Source: an uncultured Mollicutes bacterium (GTDB lineage Bacteria > Bacillota_I > Bacilli_A > MAG-NZ). From it: a stretch of DNA of 10,971 bases. Of this stretch, positions 1 to 6,599 are shown in pieces; within the stretch, counting starts at the first letter, position 1; each line of letters begins with the position of its first letter. Location of the stretch: assembly GCA_913064935.1 (NCBI GenBank), contig CAJYBF010000014.1, positions 1 to 10,971 on the forward strand, in the 5' to 3' direction. The notes under the pieces were generated by a model. That model had not been told where the DNA came from. It saw nothing but the letters and a program-made list of their open reading frames with translations, and made no database searches. A program made the translations under genes and the position numbers.

Positions 1-128
1 AATACTACAATGGAAGTTCAAATAAAAATGTTTGTTAAAATATTTGAATCCCCGAAAGTAAATTCACTTTGATTAAGGAATAACTATTTTGGTTTGGAAG
101 AATTGTTTTCGCTTCATTTTTTCAATAA
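1..128. other. Non-coding stretch downstream of the truncated pilB-like gene
   Basis: No supportable gene is seen here. The continuation expected for a PilB ATPase (about 130 more residues with a tetracysteine zinc motif) is absent in all three leftward frames. One leftward frame stays open to a stop at 73-75 but shows no PilB-like motif. A 20-codon rightward ORF at 10-72 is unsupported. An 8-bp inverted repeat (17-24 with 41-48, 16-nt spacer) is present but has no U-tract. The segment could be the remains of a rearrangement, the edge of an inserted element, or a chimeric contig end. Confidence 0.5.
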
Positions 129-1424
129 TTAGGACTTCAGAGAATGGAAATTCGGATTTAAAAGTCTTGTAATCGTTGATGGAGCATCATTTGTGTGAAG
201 TGTGGACAAAACCATGTGCCCTGTAAGTGCCGCCTCTACAGCGATCTCGCCTACTTCTAGATCTCTAATCTCCCCAACCATAATGATATCTGGATCTTGT
301 CTCAATATAGAGCGCAGAGCAGAGGCAAAAGTTAGTCCGACTTTTTCATTTACTTGAATTTGAGAGATATGATCACTTTTGTACTCAACTGGATCCTCAA
401 CCGTAATAAGATTTTTTTCAGGCTCTTCTACTTCTCGTAAAAATGAGTGAAGAGACGTCGTTTTACCACTACCTGTAGGTCCAGAAACTAACAATACCCC
501 GTTTGGCTTACGTATCAAGTCTGTTAGTAAATCTCTATCTTTATTGGAAAAACCTAACGCACTAAACTCACCTGTTGACTGTGACAAATCTAAAACTCGA
601 AGTACAACTTTTTCTCCATTAACAGTAGGAATAGTTGATATACGTAAATCAATTTCTTTTCCTAAAACAAGAGTCTTAATACGACCATCTTGTGGGATTC
701 TTGTTTCAGTAACATCCATATCAGCCATTACTTTAATTCTTGCTACTAATTGGCTATAAAGTCTCTTAGGTAAATGCATTTCATCTGTTAACATACCATC
801 TATTCTGTATTTAATATCAATTGCGTATGGTAAAGGATTAACATGGATATCACTTGCTTTTTCACTTACTGCATTAGCAAGAATTTGATCAACAAGTTCA
901 ACCATTGGATTTTTAGCTTCATTTTTGTCATCCATTTCGAATTTTTTTTGAGTATCGTGCTCTTCAATTCCTAATGCATCTAACGCTCTACTAAATCCAT
1001 AAAATTTATCAATAGCGTATAAAATATCCTGCTTAGTAGCCATATAAGTGATTATATTTTTTCCAATCATTAATCTCAAATCATCAATGGTTATATAATC
1101 GATTGGATCCGCCAAAGCTACACACAAAGAATCACCTTCCATTTGGAAAGGCATTATTATTCTGTTCACAGCGTAATCTTTTGGTACTAGACTAGTAATA
1201 CTTTTCGCTATATTGTATTGTTTTAAATTTGTTCTAGGTATTCCTGATACTTCTTGTAGAGCATCTTGAACTTTAGCTTCTGTTGCATATCCTAACCTCG
1301 TGATAACATCACCTGTTTTTTCATCAGGATATCTCTTTTGCACTGCTTCTTCAATTTCTTGTCGAGTTAAAACCCCCGCATCAACAAGAATATCGCCCAA
1401 TCTTTTTCTAACTACTTTTGCCAT
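129..1424 (-). CDS. pilB: Type IV pilus / type II secretion assembly ATPase (PilB/GspE/ComGA family), C-terminally truncated
   Basis: This is a cytoplasmic hexameric ATPase of the type that powers pilin extraction and polymerisation at the inner face of the membrane. Residues 8-140 form an MshEN (GspE N-terminal) domain; its first half begins RLGDILVDAG and fits the pattern linked to cyclic-di-GMP binding in MshE. The motor core has Walker A GPTGSGKTT (315-323), the Asp box VEDPVEY (342-348), Walker B QDPDIIMVGEIRD (376-388) and the His box STLHTNDA (407-414). Homology ends at about residue 423, and eight unrelated residues lead to a TAA. The 431-residue length compares with roughly 550-570 for PilB, and the C-terminal domain with its usual CxxC pairs is missing. 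The start has the ribosome site AGGTGATGAG just upstream and lies 11 nt after the VanW-like gene, so the two are co-transcribed. It may be inactive or an assembly artefact. The family is certain; the exact pilus or secretion role is inferred. Confidence 0.9.
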   Translation of the reverse strand: MAKVVRKRLGDILVDAGVLTRQEIEEAVQKRYPDEKTGDVITRLGYATEAKVQDALQEVSGIPRTNLKQYNIAKSITSLVPKDYAVNRIIMPFQMEGDSLCVALADPIDYITIDDLRLMIGKNIITYMATKQDILYAIDKFYGFSRALDALGIEEHDTQKKFEMDDKNEAKNPMVELVDQILANAVSEKASDIHVNPLPYAIDIKYRIDGMLTDEMHLPKRLYSQLVARIKVMADMDVTETRIPQDGRIKTLVLGKEIDLRISTIPTVNGEKVVLRVLDLSQSTGEFSALGFSNKDRDLLTDLIRKPNGVLLVSGPTGSGKTTSLHSFLREVEEPEKNLITVEDPVEYKSDHISQIQVNEKVGLTFASALRSILRQDPDIIMVGEIRDLEVGEIAVEAALTGHMVLSTLHTNDAPSTITRLLNPNFHSLKS

Positions 1425-1435
1425 CTCATCACCTA

Positions 1436-2536
1436 CTATTTATAAGTTTCGTTTTTAGGACTATAATAATTTGTATAAATCAACTCAGTATCAGTCATAA
1501 CATTATCGTTTAGTATATATCTATAAAGTTTTATTTCCTTACCTTCAACTCCACTAACGTGTGTAGATCCATCTACTGGGTCATAATCATCAGGTAAAGG
1601 CACGAAATCTATAACAGTTTCAACCACATAATGATCATAATTCTCTTCAAATGGAATACCTGATAGAATAAATTCCATTCCACTTTCGTGTTCAACTATT
1701 TCTATTCTGTATTCAAGATCAAACGGATTATAAAAACTAAAATCCTTATTCTGGGATCTATGAACATAAGTTCCATAATTTTCTATATCATTATTTACTT
1801 CAAAATACATTATTCTACTGTTATGTTTTACTCTGCTTATGAAGTTTGTATCAATAGTTATTGCATTAATACCAGTAGCTAGAATATTTAGTTCATTTGT
1901 GCTAAGGTCTAATGTTGAAAATGCATCTAAAACAGAAAAGCGAGAATTTGCAGAGATAATCAGCTCTAAATCATTTATCCTTGACAAGATGTCGTCTCCT
2001 TCATCAGTTAAATAAATAAAACTATCCAAAGGTACTTGCAAAGATTCTATATCTTCAATATAATCCATAATATATAAATTCATAACCGGTTCCATATTCT
2101 CAAAACTATTTAAAATGTCGTAAATGAACATTTCAGTATCAACTATAGCTGCCATACCTATTGGTAATATTTTTTCAAGCTCAGTTGTCAACTTAGAATC
2201 ATTATAATCAGCATATAAATCATTGTGAATCCCATCTTTAATATAGGTAACTGTTAAGTTATGATCATATTCAATGAAATCCTCATGGATAGGAAACGTT
2301 TGATTGTTATAAGTAACGTTTATTTCTATTTCGTTTAAATAAGAAACAACTCTTGATAACAAATATGAACTAGCATCCCTTTTCGGAACGCCTCCTATAT
2401 ATATATCTCCTACACTTGTTTCATTCTTAAAATTTACTTCCATAGTCTCTATTAGTAGTATCACTAAAAAGGAAATAACAAATATTGAATAAAAACCAAA
2501 TAGACTTCTCCATAGATATGTTGCAAATTTAGACAT
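1436..2536 (-). CDS. Membrane-anchored protein with a degenerate VanW-like ectodomain, pilB operon partner
   Basis: The 366-residue protein has a short cytoplasmic N-terminus, one membrane segment (about 13-31) and a long extracellular part. Residues 42-100 (from VGDIYIGGVPKRDA, then INVTYNNQTFPIHEDFIEYD) resemble the YoaR-like putative peptidoglycan-binding domain that precedes VanW domains. Residues 190-295 follow the VanW layout: ANSRFSVLDAFS in place of the usual 'kpGevFSfn' segment, then a helix, ISRVKHNSR, and an NPFDLEYRIEI strand resembling the 'kNntdsPi' region. The hallmark GGGxCQ motif is replaced and no cysteine remains. Residues 306-366 look like a small G5-like beta domain (HVSGVEGKEIKLYRY). 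I infer a cell-wall-spanning structural partner of the pilus machine rather than an enzyme. The start has the ribosome site GAAGTGAT and an extended -10 promoter upstream. The VanW relationship is pattern-based and not proven. Confidence 0.6.
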   Translation of the reverse strand: MSKFATYLWRSLFGFYSIFVISFLVILLIETMEVNFKNETSVGDIYIGGVPKRDASSYLLSRVVSYLNEIEINVTYNNQTFPIHEDFIEYDHNLTVTYIKDGIHNDLYADYNDSKLTTELEKILPIGMAAIVDTEMFIYDILNSFENMEPVMNLYIMDYIEDIESLQVPLDSFIYLTDEGDDILSRINDLELIISANSRFSVLDAFSTLDLSTNELNILATGINAITIDTNFISRVKHNSRIMYFEVNNDIENYGTYVHRSQNKDFSFYNPFDLEYRIEIVEHESGMEFILSGIPFEENYDHYVVETVIDFVPLPDDYDPVDGSTHVSGVEGKEIKLYRYILNDNVMTDTELIYTNYYSPKNETYK

Positions 2537-2548
2537 AAAATCACTTCA

Positions 2549-2556
2549 ATCGACAA
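2549..2556 (-). promoter_or_regulatory. Possible Spo0A box (7 of 8), leader of the VanW-like/pilB operon
   Basis: The minus strand reads TTGTCGAT, one mismatch from the Spo0A box TTGTCRAA. It lies just downstream of the predicted transcription start and upstream of the ribosome site, where binding would block transcription. On its own the match is weak; the stronger box in the opposing promoter makes it worth noting. Confidence 0.3.
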
Positions 2557-2569
2557 TTTTGTTACATTT

Positions 2570-2598
2570 ATTCTATCATATCGATACTTTAGAAACAA
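2570..2598 (-). promoter_or_regulatory. Predicted sigma-A-type promoter for the VanW-like/pilB operon
   Basis: On the minus strand, -35 TTGTTT (2593-2598) is separated by 17 nt from -10 TAGAAT (2570-2575). A TG one base before the -10 gives an extended -10. The -10 matches 5 of 6 and the -35 matches 3 of 6. It sits 33 nt upstream of the start codon. Confidence 0.5.
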
Positions 2599-2605
2599 AT
2601 ATTCC

Positions 2606-2638
2606 AAGCATTTATATCCATTTTTTTAGTAAATGCTT
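2606..2638. repeat. 9-bp perfect inverted repeat in the divergent pilus control region
   Basis: AAGCATTTA (2606-2614) and TAAATGCTT (2630-2638) are exact reverse complements with a 15-nt spacer containing seven T. It lies 8 bp upstream of the leftward -35 and about 60 bp upstream of the rightward -35. That is a suitable position for a dimeric regulator acting on both operons. It could also be a chance repeat in AT-rich DNA. Confidence 0.45.
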
Positions 2639-2699
2639 AATAACAACTTTTTATTCAATTTTATCAATGCCTACCATAGGGTATATCACCCCAATTTAA

Positions 2700-2728
2700 T
2701 TGTAATTTATTGTCAAACAATGTATAAT
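2700..2728 (+). promoter_or_regulatory. Predicted sigma-A-type promoter for the pilin operon
   Basis: -35 TTGTAA (2700-2705), a 17-nt spacer and a perfect -10 TATAAT (2723-2728) precede the GTG start by 26 nt. A small GC-rich inverted repeat, GGGT/ACCC at 2679-2691, lies just upstream of the -35. Confidence 0.6.
2710..2717 (+). promoter_or_regulatory. Candidate Spo0A box within the pilin operon promoter
   Basis: TTGTCAAA matches the Spo0A box TTGTCRAA at all eight positions; the ninth, outer base differs (A instead of T). It lies between the -35 and -10 elements, where bound Spo0A would compete with RNA polymerase. Spo0A is encoded at the other end of the window with an intact DNA-binding domain. 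One match of this length can arise by chance. Confidence 0.4.
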
Positions 2729-2739
2729 TAACCATTAAG

Positions 2740-2747
2740 AAAGGGGG
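2740..2747 (+). promoter_or_regulatory. Ribosome binding site that fixes the GTG start of the 613-residue pilin-like gene
   Basis: AAAGGGGG ends 7 nt before the GTG at 2755. No ATG in this frame lies between it and the prepilin motif, so GTG is the start. Confidence 0.7.
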
Positions 2748-2754
2748 AACTTTC

Positions 2755-4596
2755 GTGGAAGTTATTAATAAGAAAAAGGGCAATATTTTAGTAAACGCAT
2801 TTATGGTAGTTTTACTTGCGTCTATCATGACATTAATCGTCTACAACACAACCATCAACTCAATGATTTTACAAAACAAAGTATTTGACAACAACTACAA
2901 TGCTAAAAGTGCATCAGTACAATTACTACGACTTGAACTAGTCGCTCTTTTAACTAATTATACAAAAACTGTAGTGGAGCCCTCTGATGCTGATTTGTAC
3001 GAAGTAGTTCATGATTACTTGGTAGATCATTATGGTCCTTCTTTAGGAAGGGAATGCACTTATGAAAATACATTACCAAATTACGCCAGTGATGAACCAA
3101 TCCCAATAATATGTACTATTGACACTACTACAAATTACGAAATTGCTATTGAAGACTTCAATTTTAATTTATATAGTTACTCCATAGCTTCAAATGCAGA
3201 CCTATTGCTTAATGGAACCTCGTTGATAGGAGGATTAATCTTTTCAGATGATTTATACCTCTCGAATTATAATCTTAATGAACATAGTGTATTAGGTCCA
3301 AGTACCCCTATGTCTATAGAGCCATTTTTAGACAATGCAGGTGCTTTACAAGACAACTATCCATTCTTTGATAAAACAAGCAGTCAACTTGGAGTAGATA
3401 TCTTTGCATATTCTTTTAACGGATGTAGCGCATCTATTGATAATCAATGGTGCTATAGACTTGAATCTTCGACTATATTGGAAACAAGAAACGGTTTTGA
3501 TATTTTCAGAATCAATCAATTATCTGATGAAGTAGTTATGGAATACACACACACAGTGAATAATTTCGATGATAATAAGGAAATGTTACCTATAATACAT
3601 CTAAATCAAAATAAGAACGATCAACTATACTTACCTCAATACGAATTCAATACAACGGTGAACACTATAATTAGAAATATATACCCAGGAGTAGATGATT
3701 ACTCCACTCAACTTGATCCATACATAGATTCTACTTACGATATAACCCAAGATTTAACATGCTACACCGATTTAGTTGATACCGGTTTATGTTCCTCTGA
3801 GAATTCAGTTAAATCCGAATCTGCTATTTCTGGAATAAGTTATATAACATATGAACACGTTGTTTTAGGAGAAAAGGGAAATGATAACTATCAGTTACTA
3901 CTAGAATCGAATTTAGAATATTTCGGAAGTGATTCGACTAGAATAATCTACATTGACGGAGATCTTGTAATAAATGACATTGATGCTTATTCAACCTTAA
4001 CTATAAACGGAAACATTATAATCACTGGGGATCTAATTTTAGGAAGTAGAGTGCTTAACGAAAACTTGACTCCACATACACCTGGAGAATTAATCCTTCA
4101 AGGAGCTATCCAAGTGTTTGGATCTGTAATTTATGATTTGAATTCAAACTTATACAAACTCAATAACAGTCTTGAAGACATTGCAATGATATATGTAAAA
4201 GAAAATATTATTATAAGAGATTATAATTATAATTCACCTGCAGAAGATTTCAATTTCGCTGGTTTCGTATACACTGAAGGTTCTATTTTAATACACATGA
4301 CAAAACAAAATTCATTTAATACATTCGGCGGATTGTATTCTGAAGGACTAGATAGAGATTTGAATCTTGAGTATCCACTGACAATCGACGGTTACTCGTT
4401 TGATTATGATGGAGTTATGGTAAATAGTTACTCCGGTGAAATAGTAAATTCGGCTTATCTACCTAATTCTGATCCATCATTCTCTAAAGCAAAGTTAAAT
4501 CCTCATCCTACAAGATACTTCATAGGTGGACCATCGACCTTTGGTAGCCCTATTCCGGGACTACAGTTTAACTTAGTAATCACGGAGGCGAAGTAA
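2755..4596 (+). CDS. Large PilX/GspK-like pilin-type protein with beta-helical ectodomain
   Basis: This 613-residue protein starts with a class III (prepilin-type) leader, KKKG at 6-9, then a hydrophobic helix (about 11-38) ending in a polar pilin-like segment. Cleavage after Gly9 is expected. Position +5 is Asn14, not the usual Glu, as in GspK and other tip subunits that lack Glu5. The ectodomain has two zones of short beta repeats. Residues 142-172 contain ADLLLNGTSLIGG; residues 396-460 contain YIDGDLVIN, LTINGNIIITGDLILG and LILQGAIQVFGSVIY, followed by FAGFVYTEGSILIH (501-514). This 'DGDL/NGN' pattern is typical of PilX-like pilus proteins with a C-terminal beta-helix (DUF7305-like). Six cysteines fall in three close pairs (101/120, 224/233, 336/346), suggesting disulfides outside the cell. 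It starts with GTG and abuts the next gene with no gap. A tip or surface adhesin of a pilus or pseudopilus is inferred; the ligand is unknown. Confidence 0.75.
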   Translation: MEVINKKKGNILVNAFMVVLLASIMTLIVYNTTINSMILQNKVFDNNYNAKSASVQLLRLELVALLTNYTKTVVEPSDADLYEVVHDYLVDHYGPSLGRECTYENTLPNYASDEPIPIICTIDTTTNYEIAIEDFNFNLYSYSIASNADLLLNGTSLIGGLIFSDDLYLSNYNLNEHSVLGPSTPMSIEPFLDNAGALQDNYPFFDKTSSQLGVDIFAYSFNGCSASIDNQWCYRLESSTILETRNGFDIFRINQLSDEVVMEYTHTVNNFDDNKEMLPIIHLNQNKNDQLYLPQYEFNTTVNTIIRNIYPGVDDYSTQLDPYIDSTYDITQDLTCYTDLVDTGLCSSENSVKSESAISGISYITYEHVVLGEKGNDNYQLLLESNLEYFGSDSTRIIYIDGDLVINDIDAYSTLTINGNIIITGDLILGSRVLNENLTPHTPGELILQGAIQVFGSVIYDLNSNLYKLNNSLEDIAMIYVKENIIIRDYNYNSPAEDFNFAGFVYTEGSILIHMTKQNSFNTFGGLYSEGLDRDLNLEYPLTIDGYSFDYDGVMVNSYSGEIVNSAYLPNSDPSFSKAKLNPHPTRYFIGGPSTFGSPIPGLQFNLVITEAK

Positions 4597-5154
4597 ATGA
4601 AACTTAATAATAAAGGCAATTCAGTATTCGTTGTTTTAGCTGCTTCACTTGTTTTATCTATAGCTTCTATTCAATTTGTTAGAAACGTTAATAACGCTAT
4701 ATTTCATAGTTCTTTAGTTCAACGAAGAGTTGATGCGTACAATATCGCTGAAACTGTATACAATCATGTTTATTCAACAAATAGATCTACATTTATCGAA
4801 GCTGATAACGGATTGAACTGGATAGGTAGATATAATGTTTCCAATTGTTCTTCTACTGAAGGAGATGGCAGTTTACTAACAATATTTGATGAGGCTTTAT
4901 GCAATAGTTTATTAAACCAATCTGTTAACGATTATGATTTTGACAACATCTACTTCTATGTGTATAGATTAAATGTAAGTACAATAGCCGAGTTTCCTGC
5001 ATCCGATGCCCCTCAATCCCTGAAAAACTACGTGGCATCTGCTAATCCAGACTCTGATTCTATCTTTATTCATCGAATCGCAGTTTGTGTTGAATATTTC
5101 GAGGAAAGTAATGATGCTTCTACTATTCTATATCATGGATATTTACTACGATGA
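4597..5154 (+). CDS. Minor type IV pilin / pseudopilin without Glu5
   Basis: The 185-residue protein begins with the leader MKLNNKG, cleaved after Gly7, followed by a hydrophobic helix (about 8-29) and then a heptad-like amphipathic stretch to about residue 60, as in pilin N-terminal alpha-helices. Val12 stands where Glu5 would be. The remaining ectodomain is unrecognised, with three cysteines (84, 102, 164). The ATG follows the previous TAA directly, and its ribosome site GGAGG (4584-4588) lies within the last codons of the upstream gene. Its stop overlaps the next start as ATGA. By position between a GspK-like and a GspJ-like gene, it may play the part of GspI/PilV. That is inference from order and size, not from ectodomain similarity. 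Confidence 0.7.
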   Translation: MKLNNKGNSVFVVLAASLVLSIASIQFVRNVNNAIFHSSLVQRRVDAYNIAETVYNHVYSTNRSTFIEADNGLNWIGRYNVSNCSSTEGDGSLLTIFDEALCNSLLNQSVNDYDFDNIYFYVYRLNVSTIAEFPASDAPQSLKNYVASANPDSDSIFIHRIAVCVEYFEESNDASTILYHGYLLR

Positions 5155-5657
5155 GATTAAATAACAAGGGGATATCAATAATTGAGTTGTTAGCAGCAAT
5201 GCTCATATCATCAGTTGTATTATTAGCATCAGCTCAGTTAATTTATTTTCTTTCTACAACTACAGAAGATAATAGAATCGATGCTAATTTAACAAATGAA
5301 GGAACAGTTACACTAGCTAGATTATACAAGCAATATGGTACTGTTATGGCTATGGAAAGTACTGAATGTCCTTTTAATGTCGAGTGCTTTATTTTAGTTC
5401 AGGATTCTCAAAATTCTCTTCAAATAAGTTTTGAGGATGAAACAATAATGGGAAAAAAAATCCACATATTAAGTACTATAGATGGAGTAACAACTTCAGA
5501 AGACATTTTCTTCAAAACACCTGTTATTAATACATCTCTAGTTCAATCATGCTTAGACTGCCCTGAAGCAACAGCGAAAGTATATGTACTATCATTCGAG
5601 TTGTACTATGATGAAGATCATAGTAAGGAGTTTAGTACATCGTTCAAAACATTCTAA
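5151..5657 (+). CDS. Type IV prepilin-like protein with canonical Glu5 (GspJ/PilW-like)
   Basis: The 168-residue protein carries a textbook prepilin N-terminus: MRLNNKG, cleavage before Ile8, then ISIIELLAAMLISSVVLLAS with Glu12 at mature position +5, which pairs with the N-terminus of the neighbouring subunit during assembly. The leader nearly repeats that of the upstream gene (MKLNNKG). The early ectodomain (TNEGTVTLARLYKQYG, 48-63) fits GspJ/PilW-type pseudopilins. Four cysteines lie in two close pairs (73/79 and 134/137, the second a CxxC). The start overlaps the upstream stop by 4 nt (ATGA), and no clear ribosome site precedes it, so translation probably depends on coupling. It is the last gene before a strong terminator. 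No prepilin peptidase lies in the window. Confidence 0.85.
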   Translation: MRLNNKGISIIELLAAMLISSVVLLASAQLIYFLSTTTEDNRIDANLTNEGTVTLARLYKQYGTVMAMESTECPFNVECFILVQDSQNSLQISFEDETIMGKKIHILSTIDGVTTSEDIFFKTPVINTSLVQSCLDCPEATAKVYVLSFELYYDEDHSKEFSTSFKTF

Positions 5658-5664
5658 CTATAAC

Positions 5665-5695
5665 AAAGGTGCTAAAATTAGCACCTTTTACTTTT
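5665..5695. terminator. Bidirectional intrinsic terminator between the pilin operon and nfo
   Basis: A perfect 10-bp stem (AAAGGTGCTA / TAGCACCTTT, 5665-5674 and 5679-5688) with a 4-nt loop is followed on the plus strand by TTTTACTTTT overlapping the stem end. The convergent nfo gene ends at 5697, so the same hairpin can stop leftward transcripts, with a poorer U-tract on that side. Confidence 0.8.
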
Positions 5696-5696
5696 G

Positions 5697-6599
5697 TTAC
5701 TCTCTGATTTTATTTAAAACATTTTCATCCATACTACCTGATTTAATCATTTCAATCTCATGTTTATATGGTGAATATACTTTATTCTTACTACCTTCAA
5801 ACTCTGTTACGTAAGGAGTCTCTAATATTTTGGGAACATTAATAAATTCGGGATGGTTAATTATATTTACTAAATTATCAAAACCGATATACCCAAATCC
5901 GATATTTTCATGTCTATCCTTATGAGAACCAATCGTATTTTTACTATCATTAGTATGAAAAGCCGATATTTTATCTTTACCGACAAACTTATCAAATTCC
6001 TCTAAAACAGATTCAAAATCACTTAAATCGTATCCGTAATCATGTGTATGACAAGTATCAAAGCAAACAGTTATTCTATCGGAGTTAACGTTATTGATAA
6101 TATATCCTAATTCTTGAAAGTTGACTCCAACTTCTGTTCCTTTACCTGCCATAGTCTCTAGAGCAATTTTAGTATTCAGGTCTGATGTGTTTTCAATCAC
6201 TTTTTTTAATCCATTAACAATATGTTTCATACCCTCCATAGAGCCTTGTTTTAAATGAGCTCCTGGATGTAAAACTATTTGTGCAGCTCCCATTAAACTA
6301 GTTCTTTTAACTTCGCTAGTTAAAAAGTCAATTGCAAATTGTCTTTTTTCTTCTTCTGGATTTGCTAAATTCATTATGTAAGGTGCATGAACAACAACAT
6401 TCTCTAATGGAATACTGTGTTTGATCATTAATTCATGTGCTTCTGGAATCATTAGTGTACTTATATCGCTTCTCCTAGTATTTTGAGGAGCACCAGTATA
6501 TATCATGAAGCAATTAGCATTATAGCTAATAGCCTCTTTTACGCTACCTAGCATTTTTTCTTTTCCACCCATTCCAACATGAGATCCTAACTTTACCAT
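5697..6599 (-). CDS. nfo: Endonuclease IV (apurinic/apyrimidinic endonuclease)
   Basis: This base-excision repair enzyme cleaves the DNA backbone 5' of abasic sites using a tri-zinc centre in a TIM barrel. At 300 residues it has the normal family length. All nine metal ligands known from E. coli Nfo have counterparts: His71, His111 (HPGAH), Glu148 (ALETMAG), Asp181 and His184 (CFDTCHTH), His215 (AFHTND), Asp228 and His230 (KDRHENIGFG) and Glu260 (ILETP). The start overlaps the end of the MFS gene by 7 nt (ATGGTAA), with AGAGG 7 nt upstream, so translation is coupled. It is the last gene of the helicase-MFS-nfo operon. In spore formers this family repairs spore DNA during germination, which would fit the nearby spo0A, but that role is inferred. 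Confidence 0.97.
   Translation of the reverse strand: MVKLGSHVGMGGKEKMLGSVKEAISYNANCFMIYTGAPQNTRRSDISTLMIPEAHELMIKHSIPLENVVVHAPYIMNLANPEEEKRQFAIDFLTSEVKRTSLMGAAQIVLHPGAHLKQGSMEGMKHIVNGLKKVIENTSDLNTKIALETMAGKGTEVGVNFQELGYIINNVNSDRITVCFDTCHTHDYGYDLSDFESVLEEFDKFVGKDKISAFHTNDSKNTIGSHKDRHENIGFGYIGFDNLVNIINHPEFINVPKILETPYVTEFEGSKNKVYSPYKHEIEMIKSGSMDENVLNKIRE

Noticed and set aside
10..72. 20-codon rightward ORF near the left edge
   Set aside because: Too short, no ribosome site and no similarity recognised, including to transposase ends.
1..155. Simple frameshift as the cause of the PilB truncation
   Set aside because: All three leftward frames were read; none gives the expected continuation or the cysteine motif within the visible sequence.
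544..759. 71-codon rightward ORF
   Set aside because: It lies wholly antisense to the conserved pilB motor core, with no ribosome site and no recognisable domain.
1688..1882. 64-codon rightward ORF with hydrophobic stretches
   Set aside because: Antisense to the VanW-like gene; hydrophobicity reflects AT-rich antisense sequence.
5584..5814. 76-codon rightward ORF across the pilin end and nfo end
   Set aside because: It runs through the terminator and overlaps two real genes.
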